A DNA stretch of 64,000 nucleotides from an uncultured Sulfurimonas sp. (GTDB taxonomy: Bacteria; Campylobacterota; Campylobacteria; Campylobacterales; Sulfurimonadaceae), in NCBI RefSeq assembly GCF_963662755.1, contig NZ_OY759725.1, positions 2,183,781-2,247,780 of the forward strand, written 5' to 3'. Position 1 is the stretch's first letter. Each line of letters opens with the position of its first letter. The notes below the pieces were generated by a model, which was given only the letters and a program-made list of their open reading frames with translations, was not told the DNA's origin and ran no database searches. This document shows, piece by piece, positions 1 to 11,129 of this stretch. The position numbers and the translations under genes are program-made.

Positions 1-740
1 TAAATAAGCCCATGGTAAGATGCATCTGGCTCATTAAAGTGAGCATATCTAGTATTTGCTTTTAGTTTTTCAACAAGATTTTTTCTCTCAACCATAATTC
101 CGCCAATAGCAAGACCTTGTCCTGTTGTGTATTTAGATGCACTGTGAACAGTGATATCAGCACCAAACTCAAAAGGACGACATATTACAGGAGTTGCAAC
201 TGTGTTATCTACTACACTTAAGATTCCATATTTATCTGCTATAGCCGTTATAGCCTCAATATCTGCTACATCAACACTAGGATTTGTTAAAGATTCAAAA
301 AAGATAACTTTAGTTTTAGCATCTATAAGTGCTTCTATTTGTTGTGGTTGGTGAACATCAAAAAATCTTGCCTCGATGCCAAATCTTTTTAAGGTATGAG
401 TACTAAGAGTTAAAGAACCACCATAAAGTTGTGAAGCACAAACTATGTTGTCTCCAGCTTCAGCAGCATTAACAATAGCAAAAAAAGTAGCACTCATACC
501 ACTTGAAGTAGCAATAGCAGCAGCTCCACCCTCAAGCTCTGCAAAACGTTTTTCAAATACATCAGTTGTAGGGTTATTAAGACGAGTGTAAATATTTCCT
601 AATTCTTTGAGTGAAAATAAATTTGCAGCATGCTCTACATCGCGAAATTCATAAGCTGTAGTCTGATAAATAGGAACTGCCATAGCCCCTTGAGAATCTT
701 TTTCGTAACCTGCGTGTAGTGCTTTTGTTTGTAAATCCAT
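1..740 (-). CDS. metY: O-acetylhomoserine sulfhydrylase (partial, C-terminus outside window)
   Basis: PLP-dependent Cys/Met metabolism enzyme of the cytosol that makes homocysteine from O-acetylhomoserine and sulfide. The visible 246 residues start MDLQTKALHAGYEKDSQGAM and contain the family signatures IYTRLNNPT, SGMSA and the PLP-lysine region SASKYTTGQG. The start at 740 is preceded by GGAG at a normal distance. The end runs off the left edge. A cystathionine gamma-synthase or lyase is the alternative, but the N-terminus and the YTRLNNPT spacing fit the O-acetylhomoserine branch better. Confidence 0.88.
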   Translation of the reverse strand, partial: MDLQTKALHAGYEKDSQGAMAVPIYQTTAYEFRDVEHAANLFSLKELGNIYTRLNNPTTDVFEKRFAELEGGAAAIATSSGMSATFFAIVNAAEAGDNIVCASQLYGGSLTLSTHTLKRFGIEARFFDVHQPQQIEALIDAKTKVIFFESLTNPSVDVADIEAITAIADKYGILSVVDNTVATPVICRPFEFGADITVHSASKYTTGQGLAIGGIMVERKNLVEKLKANTRYAHFNEPDASYHGLI

Positions 741-765
741 TGTATCTCCAAGGAAGTGATTTTTA

Positions 766-799
766 ATATTAAGCAATTTTATCAAAACTTGCTTAATAT
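766..799. repeat. 11-bp inverted repeat between gltD and metY
   Basis: Perfect inverted repeat ATATTAAGCAA / TTGCTTAATAT with a 12-nt spacer, placed after the gltD stop and before the metY ribosome binding site on the minus strand. No clear T-run follows, so it may be a weak terminator or a protein-binding site for metY control. Confidence 0.5.
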
Positions 800-824
800 A
801 AAAATATGTTATATTTAAACTCTC

Positions 825-2288
825 CTAACGTCTTTGATAAAGAGATTTGTTTTTGGCGTTAAGTAGTGTTGGTTTTTTAGATAAATACTCATCCACAGCT
901 ATCGCACATTCGCGCCCTTCATTTATAGCCCAAACTACAAGAGATTGTCCTCTTCTCATGTCTCCTGCACTAAAGATGCCTTTTATAGATGTTTCATAAT
1001 TGTTTGTTTCTATGTTACTTCTTGCATCTGTTTTTAGTGAAAGTTCTTCTATCATTCCACTTTGTTCTGGACCTAAAAATCCCATAGCTAAAAAGATGAT
1101 ATCGGCTTTAAGTATAAATTCACTTCCTTGAATCTCTTTAAAACCACTATCTCCCCACTCAATTTTTACACAGTTTATACCTGTTACATTATTGTTCTCA
1201 TCTTTGATAAATGATTTTGAGAGGATATTATAATCAAGACTGCAACCCTCTTCTTGTGAAGAAGAAAGTTTAAAAAGTCTAGGGTATGTTGGCCATGGCA
1301 TAGCATCAGTACGCTCTAGTGGAGCTTTTGGCATTAACTCTATTTGCGTAATAGAAGCCGCTCTTTGACGAACAGAATTTCCAACACAGTCACTACCTGT
1401 ATCACCACCACCAATAACTACTACGTGTTTATCAGTTGCTAAAATCTCTTTCTCTGCTAAGATTTCTTCACCTTCTATTCGTGAGTTGCATTGAGATAAA
1501 AATTCCATTGCAAAATGAATATTGTTTGCATCTCTATTTTCTATAGGTAGATCTCTTGGCAGAGATGCTCCTCCGCAAAGAACTACTGCATCATACTTTT
1601 CTTGTAGAGATTTTAAAGAGATATCAACACCAATATGAGCTTCTGTGATAAACTCTACGCCTTCTTGTTTCATAATATCTACACGACGTTGAACTACTTT
1701 TTCTTTATCAAGTTTAAAGTTTGGAATACCATAACGAAGAAGACCACCTATACGCTTATCTCTTTCATATACGCTTATAGCATATCCAGCTTTATTGAGT
1801 TGATTTGCTACACTTAATCCAGCAGGACCAGAACCAACAATAGCTACTTTTTTACCTACACAAGCTTTTGGCATCTGAGGTTTCATCCATCCCTCTTGAT
1901 AAGCTCTTTCTATGATGGAGTACTCTATACCTTTAATATTTACAGCATCATCATTCATTCCAAGTACACAAGCACTCTCACAAGGAGCAGGACAAATTCT
2001 TCCTGTAAATTCTGGAAAATTATTTGTACTCATAAGCGTACGAAAAGCAGCTTCCCATTCACCTTTATAGACTTGATCGTTAAACTGTGGTACAAGATTA
2101 CCAACAGGACAGCCATAGTTGCTATGACAAAAAGCAACTCCACAATCCATGCATCTAGCAGCTTGAGTTTCTAATTCATCTTTGTTTGGAGGTGTTATAA
2201 ATTCATTACTGTGTTTAATGCGCTCTTTTACTGGAGATAGTGAAAAATTTTGGCGTTTAAACTCTTTAAATCCTGTTATTTTTCCCAT
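825..2288 (-). CDS. gltD: Glutamate synthase (NADPH) small subunit
   Basis: Beta subunit of GOGAT; passes electrons from NAD(P)H through FAD and Fe-S clusters to GltB, which makes two glutamates from glutamine and 2-oxoglutarate. 487 residues, normal length. The N-terminal Fe-S cysteines are visible (CMDCGVAFC, GCPVGN, CPAPCESAC), then the FAD Rossmann motif VAIVGSGPAGLS near residue 148, the NADPH motif VVVIGGGDTGSDC, and a final FSAGDMRRGQSLVVWA. It starts 1 nt after the gltB stop, so the pair is one transcript read gltB then gltD. Confidence 0.96.
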   Translation of the reverse strand: MGKITGFKEFKRQNFSLSPVKERIKHSNEFITPPNKDELETQAARCMDCGVAFCHSNYGCPVGNLVPQFNDQVYKGEWEAAFRTLMSTNNFPEFTGRICPAPCESACVLGMNDDAVNIKGIEYSIIERAYQEGWMKPQMPKACVGKKVAIVGSGPAGLSVANQLNKAGYAISVYERDKRIGGLLRYGIPNFKLDKEKVVQRRVDIMKQEGVEFITEAHIGVDISLKSLQEKYDAVVLCGGASLPRDLPIENRDANNIHFAMEFLSQCNSRIEGEEILAEKEILATDKHVVVIGGGDTGSDCVGNSVRQRAASITQIELMPKAPLERTDAMPWPTYPRLFKLSSSQEEGCSLDYNILSKSFIKDENNNVTGINCVKIEWGDSGFKEIQGSEFILKADIIFLAMGFLGPEQSGMIEELSLKTDARSNIETNNYETSIKGIFSAGDMRRGQSLVVWAINEGRECAIAVDEYLSKKPTLLNAKNKSLYQRR

Positions 2289-2289
2289 T

Positions 2290-5200
2290 TTATACCACCT
2301 CTTTTTTTTGAGCTTTTTCTTCTAGGACTCTTTTATAATCTCTTGGCATAACTTTTATGAACTTCTCTTTTTCTTTATTCCAATTTTGGATTATTTTTAC
2401 AGCTTCTTTTGAGTTAGTATATTTTATGTAATTTTCTATCATGTTTTTTAGTTCTAAGTTATCTGCATCTGTTTGTATTTTCTCAAGATCAACACTCTCT
2501 TTGTTTATGCGATTAGATAGTTTGTTTTCTTTGTCGTAAATATAAGCTATACCGCCACTCATTCCAGCTGCAAAGTTTTTACCTATTTCACCTAAAACTA
2601 CAACACGACCTCCAGTCATATACTCACAACCATGATCACCAATAGCGCCTACAACTACATTAGCACCTGAGTTACGAACACAAAAACGCTCACCTGCAAG
2701 ACCATAAATATAAGACTCCCCACTTGTAGCACCATAAAAAGAGACATTTCCAAGTATTACATTTTCATTTGCCTCATAAGTAGCGTTGTGAGGAGGATAT
2801 AGTATGAGTTTACCACCACAAAGACCTTTACCGAAGTAGTCGTTGGCATCTCCCTCTATCTCAAAAGTAATTCCGTGTGTAAGAAATGCACCAAAACTCT
2901 GCCCGCCACTTCCGGTAGCTTTAAAGTAAATAGTGTCATCGCTAAGACCTTTCTCTCCATATTTACGCGTAACTTCTGCTGAGAGCATAGTTCCGACTGT
3001 TCGGTTGATATTTCTAAGTTTTATATTTTCTTTTATAGGAGTTTGATTTAATATAGCATTTTTTGCTAATTTTATAAGTTCATTATCTAAAGCCATCTCT
3101 AGTGCGTGATCTTGTTTTGTTGTTTGATAAGAGGTGTCATCACTTCTTAGATGCACTTTATGAAGAAGTTTATCTAGTTGAAGATGTTTTGCTTTGAAGT
3201 GATTAATACCCTCACGAGCTTTTAGCTTATCTACTCGACCAACCATCTCATTTATAGTTCTAAAACCTAATTCAGCCATAATTTCACGAAGTTCTTCTGC
3301 CATAAACTTAACATAATTTACTATGTGCTCAGGCTTACCTGTGTATTTTGCACGTAGTTCTTTGTCTTGAGTTGCAATACCAACAGGACAAGTGTTTAGA
3401 TGACATTTACGCATCATTACACAACCTTCAACTATAAGTGCAGAAGTAGCTATACCCCACTCTTCAGCACCAAGAAGAGTAGCTATAGCAATATCGCGAC
3501 CAGTACGGAGTTGACCATCTGTTTGAACTACAATGCGTGAGCGAAGACCATTTTTTATAAGTGTTTGATGAGTCTCGGCAAGACCTAGTTCCCATGGAAG
3601 ACCAGCGTGTTTGATGGAAGTTTGTGGAGATGCTCCTGTTCCGCCATCAAAACCAGAGATAAGTACAACATCAGAGTGCGCTTTTGCAACACCAGCGGCA
3701 ATAGTTCCCACACCAACTTCTGAGACAAGTTTTGTGTTTATTCGAGCCGAAGTATTTGCATTTTTAAGGTCATGAATTAGTTGTTTTAAATCTTCAATAG
3801 AGTAGATATCATGGTGTGGAGGAGGGGAGATAAGTCCAACACCAGGAGTTGAGTGACGAGTACGACCGATAATTTCATCTACTTTATGTCCTGGAAGTTG
3901 TCCTCCTTCACCAGGTTTTGCACCTTGTGCTAGTTTTATTTGAATCTCTTCAGAGTTTACAAGATATGAAGCGGTTACTCCAAAACGCCCAGATGCTACT
4001 TGTTTTATTTTAGAGTTTTTGTTTGTACCAAATCTAGCTGAATCTTCTCCGCCCTCACCAGTATTACTTTTTGCGCCGATAGAATTCATAGCAATAGCAA
4101 GAGTAGTGTGAGCTTCTTCGGATATAGAACCATAACTCATAGCACCAGTTGCAAAACGAGTGATTATAGACTCAACTGACTCTACTTCATCTATATCAAT
4201 CTTTTCTTGTTTGTTAAACTCAAGAAGTGAACGTAAGGTTACATAAGCATCTTGAGGTTCATTTATAAGTTTTGCAAACTGTTTATAGGTGTCGTAGCTA
4301 TTTGTTTTAGTAGAATTTTGTAGTAAGAAAATAGTCTCAGGAGTAAAAAGATGATTTTCTCCACGCTGACGATATGCATAGTGACCACCAACTGGTAAGT
4401 CATTTGCTTCTACGATAGCATCTGGATAAGCAATAGCATGACATATTAAAGTCTCTTCTTCAATAGTTTCTATATCTATTCCCTCAATTCTAGTTGGTGT
4501 TCCTTTGAAGTAGTTATCAATAAGATTTTGAGAAAGTCCAACAGCTTCAAATATTTGAGCTCCTGTATATGAGCGAATAGTTGAAATACCCATTTTTGAC
4601 ATTACTTTAAAAATACCCTTACCAATAGCATCTATGTAGTTTTGTATAGCCATCTCTTGAGTAATATCTGCATCTATGAGTTTTCTAGTACGCATATCTT
4701 CTATAGACTCAAATGCCAAGTAAGGATTTATAGCATTTGCGCCATAGCCTATTAACGTTGCAAAGTGATGAATCTCTCTTGCTTCACCTGTTTCTACAAT
4801 AAGACCACAATTTGTTCTAATACCTTTAGAGATAAGATGATGATGTACGGCACTAGTAGCTAGTAAAGTAGGGATTGCAGCCTTAGTCTTACTAACACCT
4901 CTTGTTGATAATATTATAACTTCAAATCCATTCTCAACAGCATCTTGTGCTTCTTGAACTACAGCTTCAAGAGCTTCTTTCATAGAACCTTGTTTAGTTG
5001 CATCAAACAATATACTAATCTTTTTAGCACGGAAGTTAAACTCATTAACTCCGCTTAGTTTTTCAAATTGTTCATTTGTTAATATAGGAGATTGAAGCTT
5101 GATAAATCTTCTATCTTCATCAACTTCTTGAAAAAGATTTCCTTGAGGCCCTATGTATGAGATAAGTGACATAACTGACTTTTCTCTAATTGGATCTATA

Positions 5201-6801
5201 GGAGGATTTGTTACCTGTGCAAAAAGTTGATGAAAATAGTTATAAAGATTTATAGATGCATTTGACAAAACAGAAAGTGCAGCATCGTTACCCATAGAAC
5301 CTGTAGCTTCATAAGCGGTATTTGCCATTGGTGTCAATATGACTTTTAAATCTTCTTGAGTGTAACCAAAACATTTTTGACGTTGAAGTATAGTTTCATG
5401 GTTTGGTTGTTTTACTTGAGTGTTTAGTTTTAAATCATCAAGGTTTATTTTTTGTTTTTTTATCCAATCTGAATAGTTATGAACACCAGTAATTTGAGCT
5501 TTTATCTCATCATCACTTATGATACGACCCTGTTGTAAATCTGCTAAAAACATCTTCCCAGGTTGAAGTCTTCCTTTTAAAACTATATCTTCATTGGCAA
5601 ATTCTAATGCACCTTGTTCAGAAGCCATGACTAAAATATTCTCTTTTGTAAGGCAGTAACGAGAAGGTCGAAGACCATTTCTATCTAGTGTAGCGCCAAC
5701 AATCTTTCCATCTGTGAATGCTACAGATGCAGGTCCATCCCAAGGTTCCATAAAAGTAGCATGATATTCATAAAAAGCACGACGAGTTTCATCCATCTCA
5801 TCGTTCATCCAAGCTTCAGGAATCATCATCATCATTACGTGTGCAAGTGGACGACCTCCAAGTGTTAATAATTCTATAACATTATCAAGTACTGAAGAGT
5901 CTGAACCTTTAGCCTCATTGATAAGATAAGGGTAGATTTTTTCTAGCTCATCTTCGCTAAATAGCTTTGATTTAAGCATAGATTGACGTGCTCGCATCCA
6001 GTTTATATTTCCACGAAGAGTATTAATCTCACCATTATGAGCTATGTATCTAAATGGTTGTGCAAGTGGCCATGATGGAAAAGTATTTGTTGAAAAACGA
6101 CTGTGAACTAGAGCGATAGCCGATTCATAATCACTTTCATTTAAGTCAGGAAAATACAGAGGCAACTGTTCTGTTATAAGTTGACCCTTATAAGAGATAG
6201 TTTTATGCGACATTGATGGCATATAAAAGTAGCCAGTTCCGTTTATAGATGAAGCACTAACTTGTGACTGTATATATTTTCTAATAACAAAAAGTTTACG
6301 CTCAAAGGCATCTGCATCTTCAAGGTTTGGATTTCTTTTAACTATGACTTGATGAATATAAGGCTCGACATTTTTTACACTATGACCTAGCGTTTCATTT
6401 GAAGTTGGAACTTTTCTCCAAGCTAAAAATTCTTGTCCAAGTTCTTCAATAGAGTTTTCAACTATAGTTTTACACTCTGCATAAGCCTCAGTGTCTTTTG
6501 GTAAAAAAACAACACCAACCCCATAGTGAGCAAACTCTGGTAAATCTATGCCATCTTCTTTTAAAACTCTGCGTAAAAATTTATCTGGCATCTGCGTAAG
6601 TATTCCCGCACCATCACCTGAGTTTTTCTCCGCTCCAACCGCACCACGATGTTCTAAATTTATAAGAAGTTCTATACCTTTACTTACGATATTGTGAGAA
6701 GCTTCTCCTTTTAAATGTGCAACAAATCCAACACCACAAGCGTCATGTTCAAATTCTGGATCATAAAGTCCTTCTTTTTTCGGTAAATATTCAGCTTGCA
6801 A
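2290..6801 (-). CDS. gltB: Glutamate synthase large subunit
   Basis: Alpha subunit of GOGAT. 1503 residues with an N-terminal class II amidotransferase; the nucleophile is Cys22 in HDACGVGF after a short propeptide removed in the mature enzyme. The central FMN barrel region contains RFGVTASYL, QGAKPGEGGQLPG and the 3Fe-4S cysteines in CHLNTCPVGIATQ. The C-terminal glycine-rich beta-helix (GGRVVVLG, AAGMSGG) is complete. It heads the gltB-gltD operon, with GGAAAGAG just upstream of the ATG. Confidence 0.97.
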   Translation of the reverse strand: MQAEYLPKKEGLYDPEFEHDACGVGFVAHLKGEASHNIVSKGIELLINLEHRGAVGAEKNSGDGAGILTQMPDKFLRRVLKEDGIDLPEFAHYGVGVVFLPKDTEAYAECKTIVENSIEELGQEFLAWRKVPTSNETLGHSVKNVEPYIHQVIVKRNPNLEDADAFERKLFVIRKYIQSQVSASSINGTGYFYMPSMSHKTISYKGQLITEQLPLYFPDLNESDYESAIALVHSRFSTNTFPSWPLAQPFRYIAHNGEINTLRGNINWMRARQSMLKSKLFSEDELEKIYPYLINEAKGSDSSVLDNVIELLTLGGRPLAHVMMMMIPEAWMNDEMDETRRAFYEYHATFMEPWDGPASVAFTDGKIVGATLDRNGLRPSRYCLTKENILVMASEQGALEFANEDIVLKGRLQPGKMFLADLQQGRIISDDEIKAQITGVHNYSDWIKKQKINLDDLKLNTQVKQPNHETILQRQKCFGYTQEDLKVILTPMANTAYEATGSMGNDAALSVLSNASINLYNYFHQLFAQVTNPPIDPIREKSVMSLISYIGPQGNLFQEVDEDRRFIKLQSPILTNEQFEKLSGVNEFNFRAKKISILFDATKQGSMKEALEAVVQEAQDAVENGFEVIILSTRGVSKTKAAIPTLLATSAVHHHLISKGIRTNCGLIVETGEAREIHHFATLIGYGANAINPYLAFESIEDMRTRKLIDADITQEMAIQNYIDAIGKGIFKVMSKMGISTIRSYTGAQIFEAVGLSQNLIDNYFKGTPTRIEGIDIETIEEETLICHAIAYPDAIVEANDLPVGGHYAYRQRGENHLFTPETIFLLQNSTKTNSYDTYKQFAKLINEPQDAYVTLRSLLEFNKQEKIDIDEVESVESIITRFATGAMSYGSISEEAHTTLAIAMNSIGAKSNTGEGGEDSARFGTNKNSKIKQVASGRFGVTASYLVNSEEIQIKLAQGAKPGEGGQLPGHKVDEIIGRTRHSTPGVGLISPPPHHDIYSIEDLKQLIHDLKNANTSARINTKLVSEVGVGTIAAGVAKAHSDVVLISGFDGGTGASPQTSIKHAGLPWELGLAETHQTLIKNGLRSRIVVQTDGQLRTGRDIAIATLLGAEEWGIATSALIVEGCVMMRKCHLNTCPVGIATQDKELRAKYTGKPEHIVNYVKFMAEELREIMAELGFRTINEMVGRVDKLKAREGINHFKAKHLQLDKLLHKVHLRSDDTSYQTTKQDHALEMALDNELIKLAKNAILNQTPIKENIKLRNINRTVGTMLSAEVTRKYGEKGLSDDTIYFKATGSGGQSFGAFLTHGITFEIEGDANDYFGKGLCGGKLILYPPHNATYEANENVILGNVSFYGATSGESYIYGLAGERFCVRNSGANVVVGAIGDHGCEYMTGGRVVVLGEIGKNFAAGMSGGIAYIYDKENKLSNRINKESVDLEKIQTDADNLELKNMIENYIKYTNSKEAVKIIQNWNKEKEKFIKVMPRDYKRVLEEKAQKKEVV

Positions 6802-6868
6802 TCTCTTTCCTTTTTTTTGTGGGTAAATAAAATATTTTTAAAATAATATCTAAAGAAATATTAAATAC

Positions 6869-7375
6869 CTATTCAGATTTTAAAGAAGGTTTTTCATCAT
6901 AAATAACAATTGTTCCAGCTAAAAGATCGTGAAGTCCTCTTTTGTCATTTCTAAAAGCTACCATAATAAAACCTATTAAAAGTGATAATGTAGATGCTAT
7001 ATAGCCAATAGAGCGAGTAATAGCTTGGGTATTGTCTATGTCTTTGAGGGTTTTAGCATCTACTATTTTTATGTTAAGAAATTTTTTTCCAGGAGTAGCA
7101 CCTCGCCATTTTTTCCAAAAAATCATTGTAACAACTAAAACAGCAACTTCAAAAAGAAGCTCCCACTTGAGCGAAGTTTGTGGTTGAGATGCTAGTGCTT
7201 TATCAGCATTTCCACTCATTGCGTAGGCGATATTTTGCTGATATTGTGAAAAATCAAACCAGTTGCCATCACTTAAAAAGTAGATAACAATGGCTATGGG
7301 GAGAGCTAAAAAAAGAGTATCTAAAAATGAAGCAACAAAGCGAACCCAAAAACCCGCATAGCTTACTTCATTCAT
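6869..7375 (-). CDS. RDD family membrane protein
   Basis: 168-residue inner-membrane protein. The N-terminal YAGFWVRFVASFLDTLFLALP holds the Arg-Asp pair of the RDD family, and WRGATPGKKFLNIKIVD is the conserved central motif. About three membrane helices (residues 13-33, 72-85, 120-141) and a short cytoplasmic tail. The role is unknown; some RDD proteins act in ion or sodium exchange. AAGGA lies just before the ATG. It could share a transcript with guaB upstream. Confidence 0.85.
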   Translation of the reverse strand: MNEVSYAGFWVRFVASFLDTLFLALPIAIVIYFLSDGNWFDFSQYQQNIAYAMSGNADKALASQPQTSLKWELLFEVAVLVVTMIFWKKWRGATPGKKFLNIKIVDAKTLKDIDNTQAITRSIGYIASTLSLLIGFIMVAFRNDKRGLHDLLAGTIVIYDEKPSLKSE

Positions 7376-7439
7376 TAGATAATCCTTGAAAACTCTAGCT
7401 CGAGAGAGCTTAGCTTTAGTGCCATAGTGGCTAACGAAA

Positions 7440-7498
7440 GTAAAGTGGGCTTAGCTCACTTTACGACAAAATAAGCAGAAACTTTGCTCACTTTACGA

Positions 7499-7499
<1 letters not shown>
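7440..7499. repeat. Hairpin plus 14-bp direct repeat downstream of guaB
   Basis: GTAAAGTG (7440-7447) pairs with CACTTTAC (7457-7464). The 14-mer GCTCACTTTACGAC occurs twice, at 7454-7467 and 7486-7499, the second copy overlapping the guaB stop codon. This looks like a small duplication of a terminator arm. No strong T-run follows on either strand. Confidence 0.55.
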
Positions 7500-8959
<1,460 letters not shown>

Positions 8960-9040
8960 CTAAGAATATAGTAGGTTTAATTTTTATAATTTTGCGATTA
9001 TATCTTTTTTGTTGTTAAAAAAAAGTAAAGAGAAACTTAT

Positions 9041-9598
9041 TTAAAACCAATAACGAGGATAATGTCTTTTTGGATTGTTTGAAAAATTGTTTACGATCAG
9101 GGCTATAAACAACAATATAAAAGCGCCAAAAGCAATAGGAGATAAGGCATATATATAGCCTAAATCATGTATTTTATCTCCTCCAATGACTGCAATCAAA
9201 GCAGTAGCTCCTCCAGGAGGATGAAGTGTGCATGTATAATGCATCAAAACTATAGATAAAGATACTGCTAAAGCTCCTATTATTTCGATATCTAAGTTTA
9301 TAAATTTGTAAACTGAAATACCTACTATCGCAGATATGATATGACCACCTATTAAGTTTCTTGGTTGTGCAAAATCTGATTGAGGAGCTCCATATATTAG
9401 CACTGCAGATGCACCAAAAGAACCTACTATAAACATACTACTAAACATTCCTAATTTCATCATACTTGGAATAATAGATACAAAATAAATGCCAAAAAAT
9501 GCACCTACCCATGACCATATTATTTTACTAAATGGCTTTCTAGGAGGAGATTTTTCATAGCCTTTCATTTTGTTAAAATATTGTTTAACGGCTGTCAA
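9041..9598 (-). CDS. HPP family integral membrane protein
   Basis: 185 residues with four to five membrane helices. The family motifs are visible: FGASAVLIYG near residue 80, QPRNLIGGH and the name-giving CTLHPPGGATALIAVIGG. Some HPP proteins have been linked to nitrite transport in plastids and cyanobacteria; nothing in the sequence proves a substrate here. Monocistronic between guaB and gatA, with a T-rich gap upstream. Confidence 0.85.
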   Translation of the reverse strand: MTAVKQYFNKMKGYEKSPPRKPFSKIIWSWVGAFFGIYFVSIIPSMMKLGMFSSMFIVGSFGASAVLIYGAPQSDFAQPRNLIGGHIISAIVGISVYKFINLDIEIIGALAVSLSIVLMHYTCTLHPPGGATALIAVIGGDKIHDLGYIYALSPIAFGAFILLFIALIVNNFSNNPKRHYPRYWF

Positions 9599-9649
9599 AG
9601 TATATTCCTTAGAGTGAAAATAATATAAAAGATTTTGATATCTTTTATA

Positions 9650-10993
9650 TTAGGAGTTGTAGTTAAGTTGTTTTTCTAAAGATAAAGAACCATCAAAAAG
9701 AGTCTGCTCATCGTAGGCTTTTGCGATAAGTTGAAGCCCTATAGGCATTCCATTATTTGATTTTGAGATAGGTAATGATAGAGCTGGTAAGCCTGCTAGA
9801 TTTACACTTATTGAGTATAAATCACTTAAGTACATATCCATAGGATTTCCAAGTTCACCAAACTTTGGAGCGATGCCAGGTGCTATTGGAGAAAGAATTA
9901 AATCCACGTCTGCAAAAATTTTATCGTATTGGTCTTTTATCATGTGTCTAGTTTTTTGTGCTTTTACATAGTAAGCTTCGTAGTAACCGCTTGAGAGTAC
10001 AAAGTTTCCAAGCATAATACGACGTTTAACTTCATCTCCAAAACCATTACTACGAGTTTTTATAAAAGTATCTTCAAGATTTGAACCAGTTACACGGTTT
10101 CCATAACGGATGCCATCATAACGTGCAAGATTTGTAGCGGCTTCAGCCGTTGCTGTAATGTAATAAGCAGAGATATCAAACTTAGCATCCATAAGTTCAC
10201 GTTCGACTATAGTGTGACCTGCAGCTTTAAGAGCATCTATAGCTATTTCATAAGCTTTTTTAATATCTTCACTTGCATTTTCAATGTGTTTTGGAAGTAC
10301 GGCAATAGTCAGTTTTCTATTTGCATCTAGTTTGTCTGATACTTTATCATTCATATCTGCACTTGTAGAATCTTTAACATCGTGTCCGCTGATAATGTCA
10401 TAAAGTATGGCAGCATCTTCAACATTTTGAGTCATCGGACCTATCTGATCAAGGCTAGATGCATAAGCACCTAAACCAAAACGACTTACACGACCATAAG
10501 TTGGTTTCATCCCTACAATACCACAAAAAGCAGCAGGTTGACGGATACTTCCACCTGTGTCTGAACCTAAAGCTGCAATAGCAAGACCAGCTCCAACAGC
10601 AGCAGCACTTCCACCAGAACTGCCTCCTGGAACATACTCTGAGTTGTGAGGATTTTGAGTTTTACCATAAAAGCTAGACTCAGTAGTTGAACCCATAGCA
10701 AACTCATCCATATTTGTTCTACCAAATGGGCTAAGACCTGCATCTAGCATCTTATTTATTACAGTTGCATTGTATGGAGCTATATAACCTTGAAGGATAT
10801 TTGAACCAGAAGTGACAGACCAAGCATTTACTTGGATGTTGTCTTTGATGGCGATAGGTACACCATCTCCAACATTTTCTACATCTATGTAAGCGTTTAG
10901 TTCAGCTCTTGCATCTATCTTAGCTTTTAGTTCTTTTTTAAATATGTTTAGTTCATCTTTACTTAGTTTTAGGGCTTCTTTTAATGTAATCAC
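9650..10993 (-). CDS. gatA: Asp-tRNA(Asn)/Glu-tRNA(Gln) amidotransferase subunit A
   Basis: Amidase subunit of GatCAB, which releases ammonia from glutamine and amidates misacylated Glu-tRNA(Gln) and Asp-tRNA(Asn). 447 residues, slightly short but complete. The Ser-cisSer-Lys catalytic set is visible as IKDNIQV (Lys), [11 protein letters not shown] and [14 protein letters not shown] (Ser). gatB and gatC are not adjacent, which is common in this group. The start [11 protein letters not shown] matches the family. Confidence 0.95.
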   Translation of the reverse strand: MITLKEALKLSKDELNIFKKELKAKIDARAELNAYIDVENVGDGVPIAIKDNIQVNAWSVTSGSNILQGYIAPYNATVINKMLDAGLSPFGRTNMDEFAMGSTTESSFYGKTQNPHNSEYVPGGSSGGSAAAVGAGLAIAALGSDTGGSIRQPAAFCGIVGMKPTYGRVSRFGLGAYASSLDQIGPMTQNVEDAAILYDIISGHDVKDSTSADMNDKVSDKLDANRKLTIAVLPKHIENASEDIKKAYEIAIDALKAAGHTIVERELMDAKFDISAYYITATAEAATNLARYDGIRYGNRVTGSNLEDTFIKTRSNGFGDEVKRRIMLGNFVLSSGYYEAYYVKAQKTRHMIKDQYDKIFADVDLILSPIAPGIAPKFGELGNPMDMYLSDLYSISVNLAGLPALSLPISKSNNGMPIGLQLIAKAYDEQTLFDGSLSLEKQLNYNS

Positions 10994-11129
10994 TAATTAT
11001 CCTATCTTTATAAATTATTTGGTGCATTATAGCAAAATGTGTTTATTTTTTCTTTAGAAGTACCCATAAGAAACTCGAAGTTGATATATATTATAATGAA
11101 GACAATAAGATAGTGGGAGTAAAAAGATT

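Noticed and set aside
1635..2174. Plus-strand open frames inside gltD
   Set aside because: They lie opposite well-conserved gltD sequence and look like shadow frames.
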